Program-made: the position numbers and the translations under genes
Notes under the pieces: model-generated
What the model was told of the DNA's origin: nothing
The model's database searches: none
What the model saw: the letters and a program-made list of their open reading frames with translations, nothing else
Assembly (NCBI RefSeq): GCF_003339815.1
Contig: NZ_PPTT01000004.1
Span: forward strand, 124,001-188,000
Direction: 5' to 3'
From: Eggerthella sinensis
GTDB lineage: Bacteria; Actinomycetota; Coriobacteriia; Coriobacteriales; Eggerthellaceae
Length of the DNA: 64,000 nt
Shown: positions 7,580 through 15,873 of the stretch, piece by piece
Numbering within the stretch: position 1 is the stretch's first letter
How the letters are laid out: every line of letters begins with the position of its first letter

Positions 7580-7903
7580 ATGACGGCAACCTATATGCAC
7601 ATCGGCATTCCCATCACGGAGAAGAAGCCGAACATGACCTACAACGAGGCCATGAAGTTCTGGGTGTCGAACGTGGACGATTACGACTACAAGATCGAGT
7701 ACCTCAAGTTCGAGGAGGGCACTCCGTTCCCCGAGGAGCTGCACCGCCGCTGGCACGTGGCCTACGCGATTGACGACCTCGACGCATACGCCGACGACGC
7801 CGACCGCATCATCTGCGGCCCGATGGACGCCGGCCCGGGCGTGCGCCTCGCCTTCGTCGAAAAAGACGGCGCCATCATCGAACTCTACGAGGACAAGAAC
7901 TAA
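7580..7903 (+). CDS. Small VOC/glyoxalase-fold protein
   Basis: 107 residues resembling a single-domain member of the vicinal-oxygen-chelate superfamily. It begins TYMHIGIPI, has FWVSNVDDYDYKIEYLKFEEG in the middle and ends GVRLAFVEKDGAIIELYED, the usual VOC edge strands with a terminal Glu. It lies in the dha/aldolase operon, 93 bases after the aldolase and before a terminator. In such operons it may act as a sugar epimerase or isomerase or as a substrate-binding accessory; which one is not visible. AAAGGA lies 8 bases before the ATG. Confidence 0.7.
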   Translation: MTATYMHIGIPITEKKPNMTYNEAMKFWVSNVDDYDYKIEYLKFEEGTPFPEELHRRWHVAYAIDDLDAYADDADRIICGPMDAGPGVRLAFVEKDGAIIELYEDKN

Positions 7904-7915
7904 CCCCGTACCCAA

Positions 7916-7941
7916 GCGCCCGCCCTATCCAGGGCGGGCGC
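7916..7941. terminator. Bidirectional hairpin between convergent genes
   Basis: A perfect 11-bp stem (7916-7926 with 7931-7941, loop ATCC) lies between the end of the dha operon and the end of the leftward flavoprotein gene. The T-run on either strand is weak (TCGTCTC on the plus strand), so termination strength is uncertain. Confidence 0.65.
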
Positions 7942-7965
7942 TCGTCTCGGATGCGCGCGCTGCCG

Positions 7966-9501
7966 CTACAGGGCGGCGGCGTTGCGGCCCGCCTTGCGGC
8001 CGAAGTGCGCGTTCGACGCCATGGCCGTGCCCGAGCCGGGGTAGAACGGTCCCACCCAGCCGCCCGTGCACAGGCCTGCGGCGAACAGGTGGGGGATGGC
8101 CTCGCCGCTCGGCCGCAGCACGCGCGATTCGAGGTCGATGCGCAAGCCGCCGCAGGGGCCCATGATTTCGGGGCGCATGCGGTTGGCGTAGTACATGGAG
8201 CCCTCGATGCGCTCGAACCCGCTGATGCGCCCATACGACGCATCCGTTTGCGTCGGCACCGCCGTGTCGTTCCAGAACTGCAGCGTGTTCGCCAGTCCGG
8301 CAGCGTCGACGCCGATGGCGGCCGCGAGTTCCTCGATGGACGGTGCGCTGATCACCGTGCCCGCCGCTACGGCGTCGCCGATGGTGTCGGCGTCCCAGGC
8401 GCGGCAGTTCTCCAAGTTGCTCTCGGCCCACACGGCGTAGCAGGGGTGCCCGGTCGATTGTTCCATCTGGAACTGCATGCGCGTCTTGTAGGCGTAATGC
8501 GCATCCTCGCACACGTAGCGCTGTCCGGCCTTGTTGACGAAAATGAGGCCCCATACGTCCTTGCCGGACGTGAGCTTCAGGTCGAGGATGGCGTCCATGC
8601 CGCTGCCCAGGTTGCGGATGTCGGCGCCGATCTCCATGCCCATGCGGATGCCGTCGCCCGTATTCGTGGGCACGCTCAGGCAATCGGCCAGCTCCATGGC
8701 CCATACCTGCTGCGGGCAGAACTGTCGCGCCATATCCGTGTTGTGATCGATATTGCTCGTGGCAATCACCACGCCGCGGTTCGCCTTCACGGCGACGGTG
8801 CCCTTCTTCGTGTCGGCTTCGACGCCCACCACGGCACCTTCCGCATCGACGATGAGCCTTGTGACCTCCGAGTTCGTCTCGATCGCGGCGCCGTTCGCCT
8901 CGGCCTTCGCCTTCATCGCGGCAATGAGGCCCGCGCCCTGCCCGTCGGGTCGATGGATGCGCACGGCGTAGTACTCGTCGGCGTAGGGCACGTGCGACTG
9001 CCCCGAGAAGTCGCCGATGGTGATGCCGAGGTCTTCGACGTACCAGCGGATGACCTCGGGGCAGCCGTACGCCAAATCCTTGACGAGCTCTTCGTCCACC
9101 CAGCCTTCGCCGAGCGCCTTGTACCACTGGAAGTGACGCTCGGGCGTGTCGTCCTGGTACGCGGTGAACTCTTTTTGATAGCTCGTGCCCGCCGCCTGCG
9201 TGATGCCGGCCGACAGCGCCGTGGTGCCGCCGATCACGCTGCCCTTTTCCAGCACGAGCGTATCGGCTCCGGCGCCGCTTGCCTCGATGGCGGCCGACAG
9301 CCCCGACCCGCCGCTGCCGATGACCACGACGTCCACCTCGCGATCCCACGATTGCGGCACGCCGGACGCACCGCTGTTCTCCTTGCCTTCGGCTTTCGGC
9401 GCGCATCCGGCCATGCCGAATGCGGCGAGGCCGGCAGCGCTTGCCACGGCCCCCTTCAAAAAGTCGCGGCGTCCCCACTGCTTGCTGGTTGTGCTCTCCA
9501 T
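7966..9501 (-). CDS. Tat-exported FAD-dependent fumarate-reductase-type flavoprotein (pair A)
   Basis: 511 residues. The N-terminus carries a twin-arginine motif (GRRDFLKG) and a hydrophobic stretch ending MAGC, a plausible lipobox, so the mature protein should be an exported lipoprotein. A Rossmann FAD motif follows (VVVIGSGGSGLSAAIEA, about 58-74), then the flavocytochrome c / fumarate reductase fold to the C-terminus (PGSGTAMASNAHFGRKAG). There is no FMN-binding or haem domain, so electrons must come from partners not seen nearby. The ATG at 9501 is set by GGAAGGGGA 4 bases upstream. It is divergent from a membrane LuxR-type regulator at 9634, a pairing repeated twice more in this window. 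The electron acceptor is unknown. Confidence 0.88.
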   Translation of the reverse strand: MESTTSKQWGRRDFLKGAVASAAGLAAFGMAGCAPKAEGKENSGASGVPQSWDREVDVVVIGSGGSGLSAAIEASGAGADTLVLEKGSVIGGTTALSAGITQAAGTSYQKEFTAYQDDTPERHFQWYKALGEGWVDEELVKDLAYGCPEVIRWYVEDLGITIGDFSGQSHVPYADEYYAVRIHRPDGQGAGLIAAMKAKAEANGAAIETNSEVTRLIVDAEGAVVGVEADTKKGTVAVKANRGVVIATSNIDHNTDMARQFCPQQVWAMELADCLSVPTNTGDGIRMGMEIGADIRNLGSGMDAILDLKLTSGKDVWGLIFVNKAGQRYVCEDAHYAYKTRMQFQMEQSTGHPCYAVWAESNLENCRAWDADTIGDAVAAGTVISAPSIEELAAAIGVDAAGLANTLQFWNDTAVPTQTDASYGRISGFERIEGSMYYANRMRPEIMGPCGGLRIDLESRVLRPSGEAIPHLFAAGLCTGGWVGPFYPGSGTAMASNAHFGRKAGRNAAAL

Positions 9502-9614
9502 GATGTCCCCTTCCGTATTCGGTTCTCCTGATCCCGGGCCGTCGTCGGAGGGAGGGTGCGCGGCGACGGCGCCGGGGTTGAGGACACGGTACCCGCGGTT
9601 CCGAGCGCACGGAT

Positions 9615-9634
9615 GTTTAAACGTGTTTAAACGT
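9615..9634. promoter_or_regulatory. Tandem palindromic operator candidate, GTTTAAACGT twice
   Basis: A 10-base unit GTTTAAACGT occurs twice head to tail (9615-9624, 9625-9634), each containing the palindrome GTTTAAAC. One helical turn separates the copies, so a dimeric regulator could bind both on the same face. It lies in the 132-base gap between the divergent flavoprotein and the LuxR-type gene and is strikingly AT-rich for this DNA. Confidence 0.55.
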
Positions 9635-11109
9635 TGTTCGGACTGCTTAAAACCGGTATCATCCACCGCAGCGCCGGGGGATCGGCAGCGGGGGAAGTCG
9701 GGGGGTCGATCGGGCTGGACACGCAACTCAACAGGCTGTTCTCCTTTCTCAGGGAGAACGCGCTCATCTTCTACGCGGGCATCGGCATGGGGCTGTACCG
9801 CTGCGCCCATGAATGGCCCCTGTGGTTCAACGCCGCAGTGGCGCACGTGGGCGTGGGGCCGTTGTTCGAGGGCGGCTTCTTCTTCCTGCTCGTCGACATG
9901 GGCAAGGTGGCAGGGCTTGTGGCCTACCTTGCGTTGTGCTACGGCTTCGACGCGCACCGCCGTAGCGGGTTCCTCCTCGCCCTGCCGAGCGCCCTCATCG
10001 TGGCAGGGTGTCTCGTGCCGCTGCTCGTGGTGCTCGGCATCGATCCGGGGCCGAGGGTTGTCGTGGCGAGCCTCGTGCTCATCGGGGGTGGGGCGGGCAT
10101 GCTGTTCGCGCAGTGGATCGAATTCTGCGGCTATCTGCCGCCCGTCAAGGTGATTCAAGTGTTCGCCGTATCCTTCGCCGTGCGTTTCGTGGTGTTGCCT
10201 CTCGTCACGGGCGTGGACGCGCTGTCGAGCACGCTGCTCGTCATGGCGCTTGCGGGCACATCGTTCGTGCAGGTGGCGTTCTGCTTCGACAAGGTGCCCA
10301 GTTTGGGCGCCAGCCCGCGCGTGGCGACGGGCGCGGGCTCGCTGTCGGGTTTCGGCACGCTCTTCCTGTTCGTGTGCGTGTTCGCGTTTGCCTACGGGTT
10401 ATGCGGCAGCGCCACGTCGCTGTCCCATTCGGCCTCCGAAACAGGGTGGGGCACGGTGCTGCCGTCCGTCGTGGTGCTTGTGCTGGCGTTCGAGATGGGC
10501 GACCGCTTCGACCGCACCATCCTGTACGCCATCGCGCTGCCGCTCATGACGGCGGGACTGATCGGCGTGGAGTTCCTCGGCGTGTCCCCTTCGCTTTCGC
10601 AGGTGCTCGTCAGCGCCGCGTACTCGACGTTCGACCTGCTCGTGTACACGCTCGTGTGCTCAAGCGCCTATCAGAACCGCACGTCGGCCATGCTGCCCGG
10701 CTCCTGCGTGCGCGTTTTCGCGCTCGTGGCCGCCGATGCTGCCATCGTGCTCATGCGCCTCGTGCCGGCGCTCAACAGCGGCGTCGTGGTGACGATCACC
10801 ATCTTCGCCGCGGTGGGGGCGGGCATCGTGGTGTTCGCCCCCCGGTTGGGCGACCGTCGCGCCTACGCGTCGTTCCAGCCTCAGGAACGCACCTCGGAGC
10901 GCGAGCGGCTTGGAGCCGTGGCGACGGCGAAGGGCCTCTCGCAGCGCGAGACGACGGTGTTCCACCTGCTTGTGGAAGGCAAGACCGCAACCGAGATCAG
11001 CGAGGAGCTGTTCATTTCGAACGGTGCCGTGCGCGCCCATTGCAGCCGTATCTACGACAAGTTCGGGGTTCATTCCCGCAAGGACTTCGACGCCCTCCTC
11101 AGGAGGTAG
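9634..11109 (+). CDS. Membrane-embedded LuxR-family regulator (pair A)
   Basis: 491 residues: about twelve hydrophobic helices (residues ~45-420), then a C-terminal LuxR/GerE helix-turn-helix (LSQRETTVFHLLVEGKTATE, then EELFISNGAVRAHCSRIYDKF). This architecture, a polytopic sensor fused directly to a DNA-binding domain, is abundant in Eggerthellaceae. It is divergent from the flavoprotein at 7966-9501 and probably controls it in response to a membrane-permeant or extracytoplasmic compound (inference). The start is uncertain: the TTG at 9634 overlaps the tandem repeat and has no ribosome-binding site. An in-frame CTG at 9715 behind a G-rich stretch is an alternative. It ends 2 bases from the convergent regulator gene at 11112. 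Confidence 0.85.
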   Translation: MFGLLKTGIIHRSAGGSAAGEVGGSIGLDTQLNRLFSFLRENALIFYAGIGMGLYRCAHEWPLWFNAAVAHVGVGPLFEGGFFFLLVDMGKVAGLVAYLALCYGFDAHRRSGFLLALPSALIVAGCLVPLLVVLGIDPGPRVVVASLVLIGGGAGMLFAQWIEFCGYLPPVKVIQVFAVSFAVRFVVLPLVTGVDALSSTLLVMALAGTSFVQVAFCFDKVPSLGASPRVATGAGSLSGFGTLFLFVCVFAFAYGLCGSATSLSHSASETGWGTVLPSVVVLVLAFEMGDRFDRTILYAIALPLMTAGLIGVEFLGVSPSLSQVLVSAAYSTFDLLVYTLVCSSAYQNRTSAMLPGSCVRVFALVAADAAIVLMRLVPALNSGVVVTITIFAAVGAGIVVFAPRLGDRRAYASFQPQERTSERERLGAVATAKGLSQRETTVFHLLVEGKTATEISEELFISNGAVRAHCSRIYDKFGVHSRKDFDALLRR

Positions 11110-11111
11110 GA

Positions 11112-12521
11112 TTACGCATCCGTTTGGCGGAGCGTGAGGTAGTCGAGCAGTTCGGTGCGGCTGTGGATGCCCATTTTCTGGTAGATGTGCTTGATGTGGG
11201 TTTGCACCGTGTAGGGCGAGATCACCATGCGCTTCGCGATGCCCTGGGCGGTAAACCCCTGTCCGAGCAGCTCGAGGATCTCGAACTCGCGCGCCGAGAG
11301 CTTGAACTCGTCGGCGATGGCGGCGGCGTGCCGCTCGAGCGCCGAGGGCTTGCGCGGGGCGGTCATGATCTCGTGGATGCTGCGCTGCTGGTCGTTCAGC
11401 AGCACCACGAGCAGCATGAGCGCGCACATGAACGCAAGGCAGATGTCGAGCACGGTCTGCTCGCTCAGCAGGCCGGCCGCTTCCAGGCCGTTGTGCAGCA
11501 CGTTTCCCACGAGCATGCCGGCGCAGATGAAGCCCTCGCTGTAGCCGAAGGCGGTGGACGAGGCCACGTAGCCCTTCACGATGAGCGCGACGAAGTACGT
11601 GGCCAACAGCACGTCGAGGGCCACCGACGAGGCCATGCTTGCGATGTAGGACAGCATGAGCGCCTCGCTGCCGCCCGCCAGATACAGGGCGATGCCGAAG
11701 GCCGCCAGCACGAGCATCCACGTGAGGATGCGTCCCGTGGGCATCTTCTCGTTGAACAGCAGCTTCGGCAGCGCCGCCACGATCATGAGCACGGCTCCCG
11801 CCGCCACGCCCAGCGCCATGGCGTCGAAGCCGATGGGCAGCTGCTCGAGGGGCACGATGGCCCACATGAACGTGCAGATGACGCACGTGAGGAACGCGAT
11901 CAGGCACACGCGCACGATGGCGTTGCGGCTTGTTTTCCGGCTGGCTTTCGGCAGCAGCGCCGGGTACGACGAGGTGTCAGCGCGTCGGCGCGCGATCGCG
12001 AGCAGCGCGCCCGAGGCGAGGGGCGTGAGGGCGACGTAGACGTTCGACAGCGCGCTCGGCATCAGCGACGTGAGCACGATGGACGCGAGCACCACCACGC
12101 CGAACCCGAACGCGATGCTCTCGGCGTCGCCGTTGCGGGTGGCGGCGTAATGGTCGCCCCACAGATGGAAGAGGAAGGCCGAGGAGACGCCGCACACCAC
12201 CGCCGCGCCGTAGTAGAGCGCAAGGGACGGCACGAGCCGCTCCGTGAGCTCGATGCCCACCGTGCCTGCGACGGTGGCAAGCGGCACGACGAAACGCAGC
12301 CATCCGAGCGACGACAGCCGGCGCGTCTTGAGCAGCCAGGGGAGGACGAAGTGCACGAGCGCCGCCGAGCCCAGCACGACGAGCCACGACCAGTTTTCGC
12401 CGGGCGGCACCACCGCGGTGCCGGTATAGATGTTGGGCACGAACCACAGGCAGTAGCACCAGGCCCAGAAGAAGCCGAGTCCGCACGATGCGGCCGTGAG
12501 AAGGGATCGCCGTTGCGCCAT
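11112..12521 (-). CDS. Membrane-embedded LuxR-family regulator (pair B)
   Basis: 469 residues with about twelve membrane helices, then a C-terminal LuxR-type helix-turn-helix (LSAREFEILELLGQGFTAQG, AKRMVISPYTVQTHIKHIYQKM). The domain order is the same as in the regulator at 9634, but the two proteins differ along their length, so they are paralogues and not a recent duplication. The ATG at 12521 is preceded by AAAGG about 13 bases upstream, and a TATACT hexamer lies at 12562-12567 on the same strand. It is divergent from a Tat flavoprotein at 12741, its likely target. Confidence 0.86.
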   Translation of the reverse strand: MAQRRSLLTAASCGLGFFWAWCYCLWFVPNIYTGTAVVPPGENWSWLVVLGSAALVHFVLPWLLKTRRLSSLGWLRFVVPLATVAGTVGIELTERLVPSLALYYGAAVVCGVSSAFLFHLWGDHYAATRNGDAESIAFGFGVVVLASIVLTSLMPSALSNVYVALTPLASGALLAIARRRADTSSYPALLPKASRKTSRNAIVRVCLIAFLTCVICTFMWAIVPLEQLPIGFDAMALGVAAGAVLMIVAALPKLLFNEKMPTGRILTWMLVLAAFGIALYLAGGSEALMLSYIASMASSVALDVLLATYFVALIVKGYVASSTAFGYSEGFICAGMLVGNVLHNGLEAAGLLSEQTVLDICLAFMCALMLLVVLLNDQQRSIHEIMTAPRKPSALERHAAAIADEFKLSAREFEILELLGQGFTAQGIAKRMVISPYTVQTHIKHIYQKMGIHSRTELLDYLTLRQTDA

Positions 12522-12561
12522 CGGGTGGGCTGCCTTTCGGGGTGGGCGTGGGTTTTCGTCA

Positions 12562-12567
12562 AGTATA
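12562..12567 (-). promoter_or_regulatory. -10 element for the pair B LuxR regulator
   Basis: TATACT on the minus strand lies 40 bases before the ATG at 12521. The -35 position (ACCGGA) is poor, so the promoter may need an activator. Confidence 0.4.
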
Positions 12568-12606
12568 GCCGCGGGCGCGGCCGCTCCGGTGAATCCGTTG
12601 CCGGAC

Positions 12607-12633
12607 GGCATACCTAAAAACGAGGTATATGCC
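12607..12633. promoter_or_regulatory. Inverted repeat between divergent LuxR and flavoprotein genes
   Basis: GGCATACCT (12607-12615) and AGGTATATGCC (12623-12633) form an imperfect inverted repeat with a 7-base AT-rich centre, in the 219-base divergent intergenic region. The position suits a regulator-binding site for one or both genes. No protein has been matched to it. Confidence 0.45.
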
Positions 12634-12740
12634 GCGTACCCGGGCGCAAGGGATGTTCGCCGGCGCGCGCGTCGTCCAAAATGAGCGCCTCGCAGCGCGC
12701 CGGAGGGAGGCGCGCGTTACCCTGAGGGAGGGTGGTTACT

Positions 12741-14177
12741 ATGAGTTCCACCATGCATTTGACGCGTCGCTCGTTCGTCGGGCTTGCGGCGACGGCAGGC
12801 GTTGCGGCCATGGCGGGCGGCCTGCTGAGCGCCTGCACGCAGCAGGAGGCCGAACGCGCGGCGAAGAACGTCGTGGAGACCGATTTCGTCATCGTCGGCG
12901 GCGGCATCGGCGGTCTCGGCGCGGCGATTCGCGCCGGCGAAACGGGCAAGCGCTGCGTCGTGCTCGAGAAGGAAGCCGCGTTGGGCGGCGACTCCGCGCT
13001 GAGCTCCGGCACCATCCACGCGCCCGGCACGAAGCTGCAGGACGCGCAGGGGTACGGCGGCGATACCGTGGACGCTTACATCGACTACATGCGTCTGCCG
13101 GATGCGCGCTACGAGCACCCCGGCGAGCCGCTCTGCCGCGCGATGTACGCGGGCGCCGTCGCGATGGTGGACGACCTCAACGCGCAGGGGCTCGGTTTCG
13201 TGCCCCTCGAAGACTGGGACCCGCGTGCCCATAACGTCGAAGGGGCGGGCGGCGCGCTCGTGGCCTTCGTCAAACAGCAGGCGGTGGAGGCCGGTGCCGA
13301 GATCCGTCTCAAGACGAAGGCCGAGCAGCTCGTCGTGGAGGACGGGCGCGTCGTGGGCGTGCTCGACGCGGCGGGCACGCTGTACCGTGCGCCTGCGGTC
13401 ATCCTCGCGACGGGCGGATTCACCAACAATCCCGCCATGGTGCAGCAGTACGTGCCCGAGTACGCGGACGTGCGCGTCATCTCGAGCGCAGGTGCCGAAG
13501 GCGAGGGGCTCGTCATGGCGCAGGAGGCGGGTGCGGGCGCGGTTGCGCTCGATGCCGGCGAGCACACATACTTCGTGAGCACGGAGAGCATGACGGATAT
13601 GTCGCTGCCGCCCTCGAGCGCGCCGGGCATCGTCGTGAACATCGAGGGCGATCGCTTCCACGCCGAGGACGCGCATTACGACACGGCGGGAAAGCTGGGC
13701 ATGAAGCAGCCCGAGCATCGCGGCTACTACGTGTTCGACGAGGGCGTGCGCGCCGAATACGACCTGTTCGAGGACTACTTCGCCGAGGGCATCGTCATCG
13801 GCGGAGCGCCGCTCGACGAGCTGGCCGAAACCATCGGCGCGCCGAACCTGCCGGCCACCGTCGCCCATTACAACGAGATGATGGCCACGGGCGTCGACGA
13901 GGACTTCGGACGCGAGACGTTCCTCGCGCCGCTCGAGGGGCCCACGTACTACGCGCTCAGCATCGAGCCGTGCATCTACTATTCCTACGGCGGCCTCGAC
14001 ATCGACGAGTGCGCGCACGTGCTTGACGAGAGCGGCGCGCCCATTCCCGGACTGTTCGCCTGCGGCGAGGTGTGCGCATCATCGGAGGTGCGCGAGGGGC
14101 TGCTGTACACGTCGGGCTTGAGCCAGGGCTACGTGTTCGGCCAGATCGCCGTGGATGCGGCTACCGAGGAGGCGTAA
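12741..14177 (+). CDS. Tat-exported FAD-dependent fumarate-reductase-type flavoprotein (pair B)
   Basis: 478 residues. The signal has a twin-arginine TRRSFVG, a short Ala-rich core and the lipobox LSAC, so export by Tat and lipid anchoring are likely. The FAD-binding motif is DFVIVGGGIGGLGAAIRAGE at about 53-72. The C-terminal half has the substrate-domain pattern ending CGEVCASSEVREGLLYTSG and GLSQGYVFGQIA. It is shorter than pair A and lacks haem or FMN domains. GAGGGAGGGTGG lies 8 bases before the ATG at 12741; a GTG at 12732 in frame falls inside that site and is rejected. A terminator follows at 14186. The substrate is unknown. Confidence 0.87.
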   Translation: MSSTMHLTRRSFVGLAATAGVAAMAGGLLSACTQQEAERAAKNVVETDFVIVGGGIGGLGAAIRAGETGKRCVVLEKEAALGGDSALSSGTIHAPGTKLQDAQGYGGDTVDAYIDYMRLPDARYEHPGEPLCRAMYAGAVAMVDDLNAQGLGFVPLEDWDPRAHNVEGAGGALVAFVKQQAVEAGAEIRLKTKAEQLVVEDGRVVGVLDAAGTLYRAPAVILATGGFTNNPAMVQQYVPEYADVRVISSAGAEGEGLVMAQEAGAGAVALDAGEHTYFVSTESMTDMSLPPSSAPGIVVNIEGDRFHAEDAHYDTAGKLGMKQPEHRGYYVFDEGVRAEYDLFEDYFAEGIVIGGAPLDELAETIGAPNLPATVAHYNEMMATGVDEDFGRETFLAPLEGPTYYALSIEPCIYYSYGGLDIDECAHVLDESGAPIPGLFACGEVCASSEVREGLLYTSGLSQGYVFGQIAVDAATEEA

Positions 14178-14185
14178 ACGCGCAC

Positions 14186-14214
14186 GCGCCCGCCGCGCGG
14201 ATTGCGGCGGGCGC
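14186..14214. terminator. Hairpin terminator after the pair B flavoprotein
   Basis: A perfect 11-bp GC stem (14186-14196 with 14204-14214) is followed by TTCGGTTTCGG, a weak T-rich tail. It lies between two convergent genes. Confidence 0.65.
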
Positions 14215-14237
14215 TTCGGTTTCGGCGAGGGGTTCCG

Positions 14238-14651
14238 TCACTCCGCTTCTTCGGCGCGGCGGGCTTGTTGGACGCGCTCGGTGCCGATGGTGGGGATGCG
14301 GACGAACATGAGGTAGAGCAGGAACAGGCTCACGCATCCGAGGATGCCCCACACGAGCGGCTTCTGCACGAACCAGGCGCTCAAACCCATGAGCGTGAAC
14401 GACACGGCCAGGATGCGCACCTTCGCCGCAAGCGGGATGCCGCCCGCTTCCTTGAAGGCGGCCACGTAGGTGCGGTACACCTTCGTCGAGACGATCCAGG
14501 CATGGCAGCGCGGCGACGACTTCGCGAACAGGAACGTCGCGAGCAGCAGCAGCGGGGTGGTGGGCAGCACCGGCACGAACACGCCGATGCATCCGATGAT
14601 GCAGGCGGTCCAGGCGCCGACGAGCATGAGGAAGCGGGTCGCGCGGTTCAT
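14238..14651 (-). CDS. YbaN family (DUF454) inner-membrane protein
   Basis: 137 residues with about three to four hydrophobic helices and the family core FVPVLPTTPLLLLATFLFAK near the N-terminus, which matches YbaN/DUF454. The function of this family is not established. GGAAGG lies about 11 bases before the ATG at 14651; the longer open frame upstream lacks a site. It is convergent with the pair B flavoprotein. Confidence 0.8.
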   Translation of the reverse strand: MNRATRFLMLVGAWTACIIGCIGVFVPVLPTTPLLLLATFLFAKSSPRCHAWIVSTKVYRTYVAAFKEAGGIPLAAKVRILAVSFTLMGLSAWFVQKPLVWGILGCVSLFLLYLMFVRIPTIGTERVQQARRAEEAE

Positions 14652-14743
14652 AGGGTCTCGGTGTCCTTCCGTCGCAAAAGGCGGTATGCGGGCATCTGAT
14701 GGCGCGAGTATAGCAAAAGCCGACGAAGCGTGCCGGGGAAAGC

Positions 14744-14992
14744 TCAGATGTCCGTCCAAAACCTCGAGTTCTTGTAGAGTTCCTCCACTTTGCTGCGCGC
14801 CCAGGGGGTCTTGCGGAGGAAGTTCAGCGCCCCTTTGAAATTGGGCTCGTTGCTGAAGCATTTGATCTTGATGCGCTTCGACAGCCCGTCCCATCCGTAT
14901 TTGTTCACGAGCCGCTTGAGCATCATTTCAAGCGTGACTCCGTGGAGCGGGTCGTTGGGGTGTTCGCGCGGTTCGGGCTTGTCGGTTGGCAT
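14744..14992 (-). CDS. VF530 family DNA-binding protein (DUF2132)
   Basis: 82 residues matching the small VF530 family: NDPLHGVTLEMMLKRLV, YGWDGLSKRIKIKCF and LRKTPWARSKVEELY in order. Family members are small basic helical proteins with proposed DNA binding; no cellular role is established. AGAGGA lies just before the ATG at 14992. Confidence 0.85.
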   Translation of the reverse strand: MPTDKPEPREHPNDPLHGVTLEMMLKRLVNKYGWDGLSKRIKIKCFSNEPNFKGALNFLRKTPWARSKVEELYKNSRFWTDI

Positions 14993-15092
14993 AGGTCCTC
15001 TGTTCTCTCGGATGCGATTATCTCACGGTTCGGGCAGCTATGCGCGCTCGATTCCTCGCATTGCGTTGTTGTGGCGAAAGCTGAAAAAGGGC

Positions 15093-15120
15093 TTGCATCC
15101 GGGTGGGTCCGTGCTACAAT
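15093..15120 (+). promoter_or_regulatory. Promoter of the infC-rpmI-rplT operon
   Basis: TTGCAT (15093-15098), a 16-base spacer and TACAAT (15115-15120) form a good sigma-70-type promoter. Transcription should begin near 15127, leaving a leader of about 170 bases that contains the attenuator at 15227-15257. Confidence 0.75.
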
Positions 15121-15226
15121 AGGCGAGTTGTTTATTCAAGTGAGGGGAAACCCTCCACCTGCTTCGGCGCTTCGGTTGCTGATGGGTCGCTCGAATACCG
15201 GCTGCAAAGCCTGACGCGAATGCGAT

Positions 15227-15257
15227 ACCCGTACGCTCCCGGCGCTACGGGTTTTTT
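15227..15257 (+). promoter_or_regulatory. Leader terminator (attenuator) before infC
   Basis: ACCCGTA (15227-15233) pairs with TACGGGT (15246-15252), with further CGC/GCG pairing inside the loop, followed by a run of six T residues. An intrinsic terminator between promoter and first gene implies premature termination under some condition. In other bacteria this operon is autoregulated by L20 through its leader; the same logic is likely here, though no L20-binding motif was verified. Confidence 0.65.
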
Positions 15258-15297
15258 ATTATGGCGCGAAAGCGCGAAGGATTGGGAGGTGAGCGCG

Positions 15298-15873
15298 ATA
15301 GCTGCTCAGGAGCCTCGGCTCAACGAAGAAATCAATGCGCGCGAATGCCGTTTGATCGGCTTCGACGGAACCCAGATGGGCATTTACGTGACGGCTGAAG
15401 CCCAGCGCGTCGCCGACAGCCAGGGCCTCGACCTCGTGGAAATCGCCCCGAACGCCGAGCCGCCCGTATGCCGCATCATGGACTACGGCAAGTTCAAGTA
15501 CGACCAGGCCATCAAGGCAAAGCAGGCCCGCAAGAACCAGAGCAAGATCGAGACCAAGGAAATGAAGTTCCGCCCGAAGATCGACGTGGGCGACTACACG
15601 ACGAAGAAGAAGCACGTCCTGCGCTTCCTCGACGGCGGCAACAAGGTCAAGATCACCATCATGTTCCGCGGCCGCGAGATGGCTCACCCCGAACTTGGCC
15701 TCACCATTCTGGAGCGTTTGGCCGATGACCTGAAGGAAATGGCGGTCATCGAAAGCCAGCCGAAGATGGAAGGCCGTAACATGCACATGCTCATCGCCCC
15801 TCTGCCCTCGGCGGTTGCGGCGAAGAAAAAGAAAGAGAACGAGAAGAAAGAAGAAGGGAACGACCATGCCTAA
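15298..15873 (+). CDS. infC: Translation initiation factor IF-3, AUA start
   Basis: 191 residues. The IF3 N-domain ([17 protein letters not shown], then [20 protein letters not shown]), a lysine-rich linker and the C-domain ([25 protein letters not shown]) are all present. IF-3 binds the 30S subunit and checks start codons. No ATG precedes the conserved region in frame. A perfect Shine-Dalgarno GGAGGTGA (15285-15292) sits 5 bases before ATA at 15298, so ATA is the likely start. A GTG at 15289 is in frame but lies inside the Shine-Dalgarno. Rare start codons are a known feature of infC and let IF-3 repress its own synthesis. It has a charged C-terminal tail and overlaps rpmI by 8 bases. Confidence 0.93.
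   Translation: MAAQEPRLNEEINARECRLIGFDGTQMGIYVTAEAQRVADSQGLDLVEIAPNAEPPVCRIMDYGKFKYDQAIKAKQARKNQSKIETKEMKFRPKIDVGDYTTKKKHVLRFLDGGNKVKITIMFRGREMAHPELGLTILERLADDLKEMAVIESQPKMEGRNMHMLIAPLPSAVAAKKKKENEKKEEGNDHA

Noticed and set aside
10008-12617. Plus-strand open frame of about 869 codons across both LuxR genes
   Set aside because: It crosses the ends of two convergent, well-supported genes in the wrong frame and has shadow composition.
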